From assembly GCA_001939145.1 (NCBI GenBank), contig LSRX01001554.1, forward strand, positions 32,514-96,513: DNA of 64,000 nt. The letters run 5' to 3'. The position numbers were made by a program, and so were the translations under genes. The notes under the pieces were generated by a model, which worked only from the letters and a program-made list of their open reading frames with translations, did not search any database and had not been told where the DNA came from. Of this stretch, positions 1 to 10,479 are shown piece by piece. The stretch comes from Symbiodinium microadriaticum. Lineage: Eukaryota > Sar > Dinophyceae > Suessiales > Symbiodiniaceae. The first letter of the stretch is position 1; each line of letters starts with the position of its first letter.

Positions 1-389
1 ATCATGGAGCTCTCCAAAGCGCCTGAGAGCCCTCCCGGCTTCTACGGCTTCGATCCCTTGAACTTGAAGGACCGATTCTCACGTGATCAGACCAGTCATG
101 GAAAGCACCGACATCAGCCTATTGAAATTTCCCAGCTTGTGGCTGCTAGCAACTACATGCGGTCCAAGGCTTAAGGCTTAGGATACGAAGGGAGTGGCTG
201 AGCAAGGGAATGGGCGGTGCATTGGACTAGCATGTAGCCTCAGCCTCTGCTCCTTTGAATTGCCCGCGCCAGGATTTTGAGTTGCCGATGGCTTGCTGGC
301 TGCCGCAAGGTAGACGATGGACAGCAGAAGCAGAGCTGAAGAACGGACGGTTGGCAATGCTCGCTGCCGTCGCTTTTGGCTTCATTGAG
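1..389 (+). CDS. Light-harvesting chlorophyll a/c-binding protein, partial
   Basis: Two exon-like stretches match light-harvesting chlorophyll-binding (LHC/FCP/acpPC) proteins of the plastid thylakoid. Positions 1-172 are open in frame 1 and read PPGFYGFDPLNLKD, the N-terminal GFDPL motif before helix 1. Around 322-389 a second exon reads AELKNGRLAMLAAVAFGFIE, the helix-1 signature with the E and N/R residues that bind chlorophyll and form the ion pair. The second exon ends at a GT (GAG|GTGACT), and a CAG lies just before it. The protein would bind chlorophyll and peridinin and pass energy to the photosystems. The gene enters from outside the window, so start and transit peptide are missing. 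I found no helix 2 or 3 downstream, so it may be a fragment. The family is fairly sure; exon ends are not. Confidence 0.65.
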
Positions 390-2898
390 GTGACTACGAA
401 GGCTGGGTGCCCCTGCTCCGTCAGAATCGCGTCTGCTTCATGACCGCGAGCTCTGAGGTTCCAATCATCAGGCATTCGCCGTTCCATTGCTGACACTGCT
501 GCCACAACAGAGGCAATGCATGCAAGTTCGTGCCACGTTCCCAATTAGCCGGCACTCCACCTGAAGCCTCTCGGTTGCGAGAGGTTTCCGCGCGCCACGG
601 AAATAAGTGGAAGACGCCTTTCCAATTAAATGTTCCTGCATAGCGCAACCGTGCAGGCTTTGAGCAGTCCTCACTACGAAAGACCTGCCCGGAGTTCCAT
701 CAGTCCAGTGCGCTGCTTCACACCTCGCACAACACAATTTCAGAAGCCTGTCGGACCTATGCAATGCCGAAGCAAGTGTTGCTTAAAGTGATGTTACTTC
801 CAGCTGTGCCCCACTGGCCACTGGTCACGCTTGAACTGCTGCAGCTTACAAGCAGTAGTGTACTTGGTTGCACTGTGTTCCTCTGACACGTATCCTGCAA
901 CTGCAGTCTCGTCAGCCATTCGAGATCGGATCAGGTCTGTGAAAACTGCAACAGTCGAGCCACTCCGCTTTGCCACGCGTGGTTTTCCAACTGCCGGGCT
1001 TACGCAGCGCTGAGTTCCAAGAGCGATCAATTCAAATAAAACGATCGACTGCTGCATGCGCTGTGGAAAGAAACTGTGCATCTCGGGCAGAGCCGCGTTT
1101 AGAGAACGGTAAGAGTTTAAGTGTGTCAGCAGAACTCGCAGCGGGGCTTTGATGTTTGTGCTTTGAAGTTGTTGATTGAAAATGCAAACTAAACGTGATT
1201 CAGTTCTGTGTCAGGCGCCCAAGTCATAAAGATGGTGAAGCGGGAGCTGACACATTCAAGATTGGAAGAGTGTGCAATCAAGCCAGGGACAACTCTCATC
1301 AACAACTGTCGGTTCGGAGATTCGCTGTCTGGAGCGGGCTTTGTCGGATGGCGATGGGGCAGTGCCGCGCAGGGTTGCAGGAATAGGCGAGCGGCCACAC
1401 ACTTTACTACAAATGCGGCAGGCCAGCGGCAGAATGAAAAGGGACGGGAGGTATCAGAAGTGCACGAAGGGAGTAGCTGCAACGACAAGAAACGTGCAAG
1501 AGACACAGAGAGAGAGAGAGAGAGAGAGAGCGTCATCGCACTTCAGAAAAAAGGGTGAAGCTGTAGCCCTGTCTTGCTCCCTCGTGAAGCAGACACAGAA
1601 GGTCTGTTCCCGACAAAACTATAGGCTCCTTGCGATGCACTCGGAGCTGTTGGCGGCCGTGTTGCCAGGATGCGCCTGTCGCAAGCAAGAGAAGCATGCT
1701 TCCGCAACAATTTGCTGCACCGCCAGGATTGGAAAAGGAACTCCAGGCGAGTGTCACCACTGAGATTTACGTGCACCCGCCACATCTTTTCAGAATTACA
1801 GCACTGTTGCGCGGTTGACAGACTTGCGCCTTCTCCAGCCCCGCAGAAGGCGTGATATTCGCACATGTCTTACTTTCGACTGATGCAAGTGTCCGAACTT
1901 GTTTCGCGAGCAGGGCTTGCGCATCATTGAACCAAGTTGCTGATCGAAGCTATGAACCAAGGTCTCATGCCTAAGTGGAGCACGGGAAACTCTTGAAGTG
2001 GCAACGCCAGCCTATTGGTTGAGTGCAGACCTCAACATCGACCTCATGCACATGTGCTCAGTATCAAGAAGTGCTGCGTTTGCTGCCAATGTCCGACTGT
2101 ACAGTAACATTTTAGGCGTGACGGCTCAACTGAGCTTTTTGCCGACGCGAGACCAATTAAAGCAATGACAAACACAGAGCCAAAGCCCAGCACCACTGCC
2201 TAAGTTGCAATATCAGGCTGCGAATGCTGTGCACGATGCCTTCACTGCACATTCGGAAACACGGTCGCTGCAGCACTCCGGACTCCTCACGACCAACCTT
2301 TCACGCCTAGTATTCGGCATCTAGATGTATCTAGTCTACCTGTCCAGAATTTGCCATGAAGATGCATCCTAGTTGCAGGTAGCGGCAGTGGTAGCGGTTG
2401 TTTTCGAGAGCATACGGTTTACCGAGGGGGAGGGCAAATGTCCTCTTTCATGTCGGAACAATAACAAGGTCACGACACAGCGCGACCTGTGAAATTTGAC
2501 CTTGCGGCCAAAGCCTCAGGCAGATCAAAGCATAGCCTTTAGGCACGCATGCTCCCTCCTTTTCAACCAGCATGATCTTCGGCTCAGATGAGATCGCTTG
2601 CCGAATTGTCCTGCACTGTCTACCTGGAGATCGGTGCAACCCTAAGGGCTTGTGCAAGTCCGGCTGTGGCCTCTTCTCAAGCTACCCATCTTGACCTGAG
2701 GTCCGCGGCCTTTGTGATCTCTGCCAAGTTTGTAAGATCTTTAGGATCTGTTCCAGGAGGGCTTCCGGTGGCGAGCAAAGAGCATCCTGTGTGGTGCTAC
2801 GCAAGTTAGGCGAATGGTGATGGATGATACGGATGCAGGTGTGACCTCCATTCAACAAACGAGCCATGCTTCTTCAGTGAAAGAATCACAACTTCAAA
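390..2898. other. No recognisable gene
   Basis: Only short open frames on both strands, none with a motif I recognise. A (GA)n microsatellite lies at about 1506-1530. The stretch could be intron or 3' flank of the light-harvesting gene. Confidence 0.5.
1506..1530. repeat. (GA)n microsatellite
   Basis: Perfect GA dinucleotide run of about 25 bases. Confidence 0.9.
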
Positions 2899-4460
2899 GT
2901 GGTGCGATGGAGCATGTCCCGACAAACCGTTGATGGTCGGTGTGGCAATAAAGCGCTTTGCCAGGTTGCTGCCGTTGGGGCAGAGCTGCATTGGCCAGGC
3001 AGTTTTGAAAGGGCCACGCAACAGCCGCAACAGCCGCTTCGCCGCTGCAAGAGCTGCTTTGCCCCAGTCCGCAGCGGCTTGGCTCCCAAGCCTGGAGACC
3101 TGCCCTCAGAGTCACGAAGGGTGAGATGTATGGGTTCAGCCGAGCACTGCAGGCCAGACCGATGCGAGACGGAGAGCATGCTGTCGGCATTGCGATCTTT
3201 GAAGGCCAGGGGTGGGGCAGAGCTGCCAAACAAAGCTGCCTGGCTAGCACAATTGCCATTCGGTTTCCTGTTGCTTGATTTGGAATTGCGTTGGTGCCAT
3301 CAGTGCCTCTGTCTCACTAGGCCCGGCATCACCGTCCGATCTCACGGCAACTGTCTGAATCGTAGGATCAGCCAGCGACACGTGGTGCTGCCGATGCTCC
3401 TACCCCTGGATGATTCTGATAACTTTCTGAACAGCCGATTTGGAGGGAGAGTGACTCACGAGGCAAGGGTGGGCGAGAAACGGAGAGCAGAGGACGTGAT
3501 TTCTGGAGGAGCCTTAGACGAGATGCACCTGGAAGGGGTTTCGGGGTGGTGGAAGCCATGAAAAGGGTGGCCATGTCTTCATTCAGTTGGGAAATGTTCG
3601 AGCATATGGCAGGGTGGCACAGAAGAAACTAAACATACCAAAGCCAGAAGAAGGGTTCGTCATGGATTCAGAAGCTCGATGTTTGCAGGGTCTGTTTCAA
3701 GAACTGTCATGCCCAGACTTTCAGCTTTCGAGAAGCTCTGCTCTTTGAAAGATTCATGATTTTCGCGGGGCCTCGCTCCCAAAGCTGCATCTCGCAATTT
3801 CCAAATGAGCTTCCTCGTTTCCGCGTTCGCTCGTGCGATCTTGCGAAGAGCTGCTGAAGCCGCAAAGACGACTGTTTGTTTCTGCGGTCACGCTCCCGTA
3901 GCTGTGACTGAAGACGGAGTTGCGTTTTCCCGGATGCTTGATGCTCCGGGCATCTATTGCCTGCAGCTGTTATTCAAGCTTGCAGGGAACGTTCTTCAAA
4001 CCACCCGACCTGCAACTGCAGCGGGTACCGTGGGTGCCAACCTTAGGACACCACCAAAATGACCTGCTTGGAGCTGCTTGCACTTGTGGCCTAGGTGAGA
4101 CCTTGCTTGCACCCACTGCTGGGCTCTGTTCAGATGGAGAATGGCTCGGAGGCGAGACTTTTTGTGGATGACACCCGCTCTCGCTGCGGGATGCCGTGCT
4201 GCAGTCCTAAATACACTCCAGTCAGGTATTCCGATCCCGAATAGCACTTTGGGACGACAAAGCCGCGACAGCTGCCCCGGTGATCCGCTTATTTCGCCAA
4301 CATCGCGTGCCCGGGCAAGCCTGAGCTCATTTGTTGGTGTTTTCATGAGCCAGGTCCATTCCGCATACTGGGTGTGCACAAACTTGCTTCCAATGCGCCG
4401 TTTCCTGCAAAGCATGGTGATGTTGCGAGTTTTGCAGTAATGTCGTTGGACATTAGACAT
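2899..4460. other. Unassigned stretch with long open frames
   Basis: The longest frame is plus strand 2899-3561 (220 codons, no ATG at its left edge). Two minus-strand frames lie across the same bases, so the openness may only reflect base composition. A KS and an acyltransferase would be expected upstream of the dehydratase at 7.9 kb; I looked for their active-site motifs here and did not see them. Confidence 0.3.
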
Positions 4461-4620
4461 GTGTTGCATACTGTGCTGGGTTCCTTGATCATGTGGCCCG
4501 TAGCTGCGGAGCTATGTAGTGGTTTGGCACATTCAGAAGGCTCGATTCCCGAAGCCAAACGACTCCTCAGAATCAACATATTCGTGTGTGGGTTTCGCTT
4601 ACTGCGCACACGCACACACG

Positions 4621-4808
4621 AACACACATTTGCAGACCAGTCATCCTTACTTAGATGGATGCTGTTTGTGCTAGATTGTTACATCGCAGGTATGTTTGCA
4701 CGGCTAACTGGATGGGTCTTCGTTGGCCCAGGCCATCCAGTTGCCCTTGAGACCCCCTGCTTCTGCTTCGAGAATCCAAAATCCTTTGGCACTCACACAC
4801 ACACACAC
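4621..4808 (+). repeat. Dispersed repeat, copy 1
   Basis: About 185 bases nearly repeated at 7139-7328 in the same orientation. Both copies share a core beginning GCAGACCAGTCATCC and end in a (CA)n run after ATCCTTTGGCAC. Copy 1 differs by scattered substitutions and a few indels. It is probably a short non-autonomous mobile or satellite-like element. Confidence 0.85.
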
Positions 4809-5159
4809 CACCGGTATGTAATTACCAGTAACTTACAGAAACGAAGGCTGAATGTCAACTACGAAGCAGATCTGGGCGCACTCCCTTGCAGACGTGCAAC
4901 AACAACAACAACAACCACAACTACAACAGTTTCTGTTGGACGCTGAGCGAGCGGGCTCTGCTCATAGCGGGGGCATCAGAAACTTCGAAACGTGCCGTAA
5001 GCCAGCGCCGCCCCTTGGTAGCTGACCTGCTGACATCCTCAGAGAAGGAAAAAGAGGAGCTTTTGCTAGAAAAGTCAAAAGAGTAGGGCCTAAGTTAAAG
5101 CATGTCACTGCACACTGTACACTGCAGTGGCAGCTCTTCAGCCTTTGCTTCAAGGAGGC

Positions 5160-6125
5160 AGGTCAGTTGCCCTTGCTATCAGTTCCCAAGTGCGGTGCCC
5201 TGGTTTTGGCACGGGCGGTGCCCGCGGCTCGTCATGTGACAGCTAGGCTCACAAGGTCTTTGTCATGTAACCTCCGTCACCCTCAGTGTGGGCCAGTGCG
5301 TCCAATGCTCACGAACTGGCAGCCGGTGGGTCGTACTCAGAAGAGCCCTCTCCCAGAGTTCCCGTCCAGTGGCGTCCCACACTAGGTAACTCCCCCGACT
5401 ACCAGCGATGGGCCGTAATGGTTCGTCGTCAAGCACGGAAGCCGTCACTCCTAGCACTGCCTGACCCTGTCGGTGGCAGGACAGTCGCGAACACACTGGG
5501 AGGGCCGTAGCCGTAGCCCGACACCCATAGCATAGCAAGCGCGTCCGCTCAACGACTGTACCCAGATGTGACGTGGAGCCATACCAAGGAAAACACCGTA
5601 TTGGGGCTGAAGACGTCGGCCTGCTCTTCCAAACCTGAGCCCGCAGTGTCCCAATTTGCGCCTTGCTGAAGACAAGTCGGGCCCGGCGGCTTGTCCCCTC
5701 AAAAGGGGATAGCCATCCCGGGCTCTCAAGGGCACCCCATAGCAAGAGAAGTCCCTATGGTGCTCATCGGAGCCAGCATTGGGAGGATGCTGACGATTTG
5801 TAGGCCGTGAAGAGGCGCCCATCCTCTTGTGTGTCTGACTTGTTCCCAGGCGCTGGCAGCTTAACAGCAGCGTTGCGAAAAAAGGTTCTGTGGTGACGGA
5901 GGAACTCGATCGCACTGGCTTTGTCGCAACCTTTGGCAGTCTACCCTGCCTTTGGAAAAAGGTGTAGTTTCCGGGGCAGACTGCGACAGATGCGCAACAC
6001 ATAGTTCCAGCAAACTGCGCGGAAAAGACCTTCAACTGTCCCTGGGCGTTTTGTCCAGAAGTTGAAAAGTCGAGAAAAGGCAAGGAGCGAGGCCTCGCCT
6101 CGAAAGCTTCCTTCAAAGTAGGCAA
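5160..6125 (-). other. GC-rich, stop-poor block, unassigned
   Basis: Two overlapping minus-strand frames stay open here: 5451-6125 (224 codons) and 5263-5745 (160 codons). The base composition is more CpG- and GC-rich than its surroundings. Neither translation contains a motif I recognise, and two open frames at once suggest composition rather than selection. It could be a mobile-element remnant or an unusual exon. Confidence 0.25.
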
Positions 6126-6533
6126 GTCCAGAAAACGGCCAATTTACGACTAATTTACGACTGGATCTGCTCCTTGGCTTGCTTCGTGCGGCAGGTCCTC
6201 TTGTAAACGAAAAAGCATCGGCGGGAGAAATACACTTCGGCGCGCCATCCGCTTGTTTCGCAAGACTCGGTGTAACCCAAGTACTGCTCCCTCCACCGCG
6301 CGGAAAGGTGGAAACCCTACCGCTTACCTCCAGCTCGTCCAGAACTTGCTGTCACAGGAGGCCCGGGAAGCGGGACCCGGCAGTCCACAGGGGCACGAAG
6401 CTCCGAGGCACACTCAAATGGCTCAAGCAGAAGGACGTCCCTTACGCTTCGCAAAGGAGCCTGTTGCAAACCTGTAGAGTTGGGCCCGAAGCCTGGTTAG
6501 CGCAGCTAAGATGCTTGCTGTGTACCGTAGCGG

Positions 6534-6905
6534 CTACAACAACAACAACCACAACAACAGCAACAACAACAACAACAACGACAACAACGACAACAACAAC
6601 AACAACAACGACTACACCGGCAACGCCGACGAGCGAGGGGCACCAACATCAAAACACAAAAATGACGACGACGACCGAACGACACAACAGCCAACATCAC
6701 AACATCTACATGGGGCAACAAAAACGACGACAAACGAACAGCAACAAGACAGCAACACGACGACGGCGACTGTCCGCAGAAAACAGCCAACACCACAACC
6801 CCTACCCGTGCAGAGACGACGACGAACAAACGGCAGCAACACAGCAACACGACGACGACGACGACGACTGGCCGAAGAAAACAGCCACAACAACACAACA
6901 AGTTG
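6534..6905 (+). repeat. CAA/ACG-type imperfect microsatellite
   Basis: Starts as nearly pure (CAA)n at 6534-6614 and continues as degenerate ACG/CAA/ACA triplets to about 6905. The frames through it read as Asn-, Thr- or Gln-rich tracts. Open frames of over 200 codons on both strands here are by-products of the triplet repeat. A shorter CAA tract lies next to repeat copy 1 at about 4897-4926. Confidence 0.85.
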
Positions 6906-7138
6906 CTCCAAAGTCTGGGGTCTTTCATGGAGCATCTTTCAGAAAAGGCTAGTTTCAGGAAAAAGCGGGCCCAATGGGCATCACGAATGTTTGGGTTGCT
7001 ACACCTTGTGGGACCTTCTGGGACTGGAGGCTCATACGTCAGAAAAAAACAGGTGTATTCAGGGTAATTCAGATGTATCAAGTTCCCCCCCCCCACTGAC
7101 CGGCAGTCTGACAGCGGTTTGGCAGAATTACTGTTGGA

Positions 7139-7328
7139 AAACACACTTGCAGACCAGTCATCCTTACTTAGATGGATGCTGTTTGTACCAGATTGTTACA
7201 TCGCGGGTACGTTTGCACGGCTAACTGGATGGGTCTTCGTTGGCCCAGGCCATCCAATTGCCCTTGGGCCCGCTGATTCAAGAATCCTAAATCCTTTGGC
7301 ACAGGAGTTGCACACACACACACACACA
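7139..7328 (+). repeat. Dispersed repeat, copy 2
   Basis: Second copy of the repeat at 4621-4808, direct orientation, also ending in (CA)n at 7309-7328. Both copies lie close to CAA-type triplet repeats, which suggests microsatellites belong to the element or seeded its insertion. Confidence 0.85.
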
Positions 7329-7879
7329 GATGCATGCTTCATAAGCTTGGTGTCGCACTCGAGGTATCTGGGCAAGCAGTGCTTCCCGCAGCTTCACATT
7401 TGCTGCTGCTTTCGTCTGCCACGCTAGCCACGCAGTATCGAGGCAATGTGCTCCTTGACCGCGAACTCACAGATTCCCTACCCAATAGGTCCAATAGGTA
7501 TTCTGAGCGACTGCGGTCGAAATGTGATGCTACGATTTAGGAACATTGTGGGCGCATAATTACTTGCTCACCGACACAGGCCGGACCTCTGCACGACGGG
7601 GACAATCAGATTCTAAGCAACGCTTGCGAGGTGATAAACCACGAAGTTCGGATAGTCAACTGCAACCGTGTCCAGCCCCTTCCAGAAGTGGAATTTAGCA
7701 GGTTGGGAGTGGGATGCTCAAAGGCCAGAGAGCGCGAACGCTTGGGCATTTTTGCTCATGCCTGCGACCGAGGGGGGCCTATGCGCAAGAGATGTTCGTG
7801 GAACTCAACGACTCTTGCCTCAGCTCGTCGCCTCGTTTCCACGTCTGTCCAGAGTGCAGAAATCTGCACAAGAGCCAAC

Positions 7880-9566
7880 CAGCCGAGGACACGGTGTTTG
7901 AAAGCGCCTTCGTGTTGCCAGCTTCGCCGCAATCCTTTGCAGAAGTACAGATCCTTCCTACAGGGGCCAAGTTGTCAAGCCGCAGCAGAGACGGCCACGC
8001 GTCACATGCACAATCCCGCAGCACGCGCTTTTTGGCTGAAGTTTGCTTGCTTGCTTGCTTGCTTGCTTGGATCATCACAGATCGAATCATTGATCCATGA
8101 TTTGCGCATCGTCAAGTGTCTCGCACTTGCCTTGCACTTTGCAGTCTCTTCATCTACGTCGCCGTCGATGTGTGTGCTGTTCGAGAGTATGATTGCTTCA
8201 GCCAGCATGAGTGTTTTCTCAAGCAGATGAACTGCCGCTGTCGAATCTCTAGGACTGTGGGGTGAACGGGTTGGAATCCGCATCGTTGACAGAGAGCTGA
8301 TGCCAAATACATGTAAATTCTGCATCCACCACACGCCACTTCAAACCCGAGCGGCTGCGGGGAAACTCTTGAGTCTCCAGAACATAGGCCCAGGCACCGT
8401 GTCGGAGTCGAAGTCTCTGCTTTTGTTGGGGTCGCAGCAGAGGCGTGGTGGGAGGACCCGGAGCCCGTGGCAGCATTCTTCAACACAGTCTGGTGGAATG
8501 GAAGTCTAGATGTCAATCCCAACACTCTGCACTTGATGCATACAGGACCGGACTAAAAAGGGGCTTTGCTGGTGTTGTGCCAAAAGACATCAAAAAAAAC
8601 AACGGTCGTAGCGCGTGCGGCGATTCTGCGCTCGCTGAAGCGGAGGACTTTGGAGAAGCTTGGGCTCGAGTACGGCCCGAGCTTCCGTGCCATCTCCTCT
8701 TGGTCAACGAGCGGTGACGGCTTCATGGCGGGGCCATTCCGAAACTTTGAGACTGAGGGCCTTCTCTCATTTAGAAGCACTGTGAATCCTGAAGGCTACT
8801 GCAGTGTACTACAGTATGTTGCGACTCCGGGTCGCAGTGTAGAAGCGTGGGCAGGGTGATTTTGTTCTGAGCCAGCCGCTTCTTCTTCGGGACAATCCCA
8901 AGAGGGCCAGTCCTGTTTGGGATGCAGGGGCGTGCAGGGTTTTTGACATCGTCTGCTAGACAGCACACATAACGATATATGTCCACACCAAGGTTTGCGT
9001 GTGCTGGGGCGTTTATCTTTGAACCTGGAGACTTGGGACCGCTCCCTGGAGTTGCACCCTGGCATCCTGGATGGTGCTATCCAACTGCTACTCTTAGCTT
9101 CGAGCTCAGACTCCCAACAATGCTTTCTGCCTTTCAGCATTGACAGCTGCGTCATAGCGACCACCTGGCCTTCGTCGGATGTGTGGGTGACTGTATTGGT
9201 TCGGACTATCTCTGCTGAAGCGGTGTCTGGTGATGTGGAGATTTCCACGGACGATGGTGTGCTCATTGCACGGCTATGCCGCCTGACCTGCAGAGCGCGT
9301 CGGCAGCCAGAGCCGCCAGAATCGAAGCAGCAGCAGCCGCCGCAGCTTGAGCATATGTATCGCGTTGCCTTCATGGAGATGGAAAGCCCCAGTCCTGATT
9401 TGCCAAAGAAGGAGAATGCAGAGACTGCGAATGCAATCGTCTGGTGCTCCGAGCAGCGACAGGATCAGCTCCTGGCCGCCTTGTCTTGGAAGGAAGACAT
9501 GTGTCAGTTTGCTCGTGACTCGACGAGGGCGCTATCCCTGCTCGGTGCCTTGGCCGCAATCCTGAC
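7880..9566 (+). CDS. Type I PKS: dehydratase (DH) domain exons
   Basis: Three exon-like pieces of a polyketide synthase dehydratase, which removes water from the beta-hydroxyacyl chain on the carrier protein. At about 7890-8010 is the end of the first hot-dog fold (PASPQSFAEVQILPTG, then SRSRDGHASHA). At about 8640-8700 is LEKLGLEYGPSFRAISSW, the YGPxF motif of the second fold. From about 9007, ELHPGILDGAIQLLLL carries the catalytic Asp motif HPxxxDxxxQ. The last exon stays open to about 9566 and includes MYRVAFMEM, the usual start of the linker after a DH. The first-fold catalytic His motif was not located. A 51-base intron (9566-9616, GT...AG) would join this to the next piece. This is part of one large plus-strand gene running to at least 18.1 kb. 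Confidence 0.75.
8042..8069. repeat. (GCTT)n microsatellite
   Basis: Seven tandem copies of a tetranucleotide, lying in an intron between DH exons. Confidence 0.9.
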
Positions 9567-9616
9567 AGTATCTCCACTCCAAATCATCCTCCCGTGCATG
9601 ACAAGGCTCCGGAAAG

Positions 9617-10470
9617 TTTGGCTACATCGCATTCCTAGCGGAGGATGGTCAATTGGAAGCACTTTATAGCGCACTGCAAGTACTGCAGATTGCATCGAAG
9701 TCGAATACCAGCGTCGTCTTGGCTGCTCAAGCGGCTCAGCCACCCGAGCTCGACCAGCAAACCGGCTGATCCAGAGGGTTGCCGGGTGGAACTAATTTGA
9801 ACTATTTGTCGGCACACGTTTCAGCCGTGCGTCATTTATGGCGCATAGCAGATGGCGCGATGATACGTGTAGTGCTGATAGCTGAGGAACAGTTTTGATC
9901 CAACACATGCAGGCCTCTGGGGCTTGGCTCGGTCAGCGCGACTGGAGATGCCAGAACAGAGTGTCATTTGCCTGGACTTGCCGGCAGAGCCTTGTCTGTT
10001 GACAGAACCATTCGGATGCCCTGAGACCTCAACATTGATGAACAGCTCGTATCTAATGCATCAGGATGGAGCGGACATCACCTTGATGCCTGTGAGCAGC
10101 TGGAGAGAGCAGGCAGTGGACCAGAAGCTTTGGTGCTTCTTTTGCATGCTGCATCGGTGAGCTCAACGTGACAGGAGCTCTGTCTTCGAGAGAAGACTGC
10201 CTATGCTGCCAGGCCGGACCAGATACCTGTGTAGGTCGAAAACCTAGTGAATTTCGCACAGGTTGGGGAAGAGCTCCTTCTTTCCGCGTTGGCCGCTGCA
10301 GCTCCTGCACAGCATCTAAGATCGAAGCTCTTGAGTACCTTGGTGCACCACATGATCCTTCTTTGCACAGTGTCTGCAGGCTGTCTCTTCCAAGCCGTGG
10401 CACCTTCGCTTCCCTGGTTCCCGTGCCGCAGCATTCAAAGTCGGGCTTCCGCCGCCTCACTGAAAAAGAC
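9617..10470 (+). CDS. Type I PKS: structural region between DH and ER
   Basis: Three open pieces fit the region that precedes the enoylreductase in fully reducing PKSs. 9617-9770 reads FGYIAFLAEDGQLEALYSAL and onward, resembling the helix-rich part of the split KR subdomain. From 9913, right after an AG, GLWGLARSARLEMPEQSV matches the conserved LWGLxRxxRLExPE motif. At about 10379-10460 SLPSRGTFASLVPVPQ resembles the arginine-containing strand just before the ER. This segment is structural and has no catalysis of its own. Frames change between pieces as expected for introns; exact splice sites were not fixed. Confidence 0.6.
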
Positions 10471-10479
10471 AACCGTTGT

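Noticed and set aside
6179-7224. Open frames over 200 codons on both strands, rich in Thr, Asn or Cys
   Set aside because: They are produced by the CAA/ACG triplet repeat.
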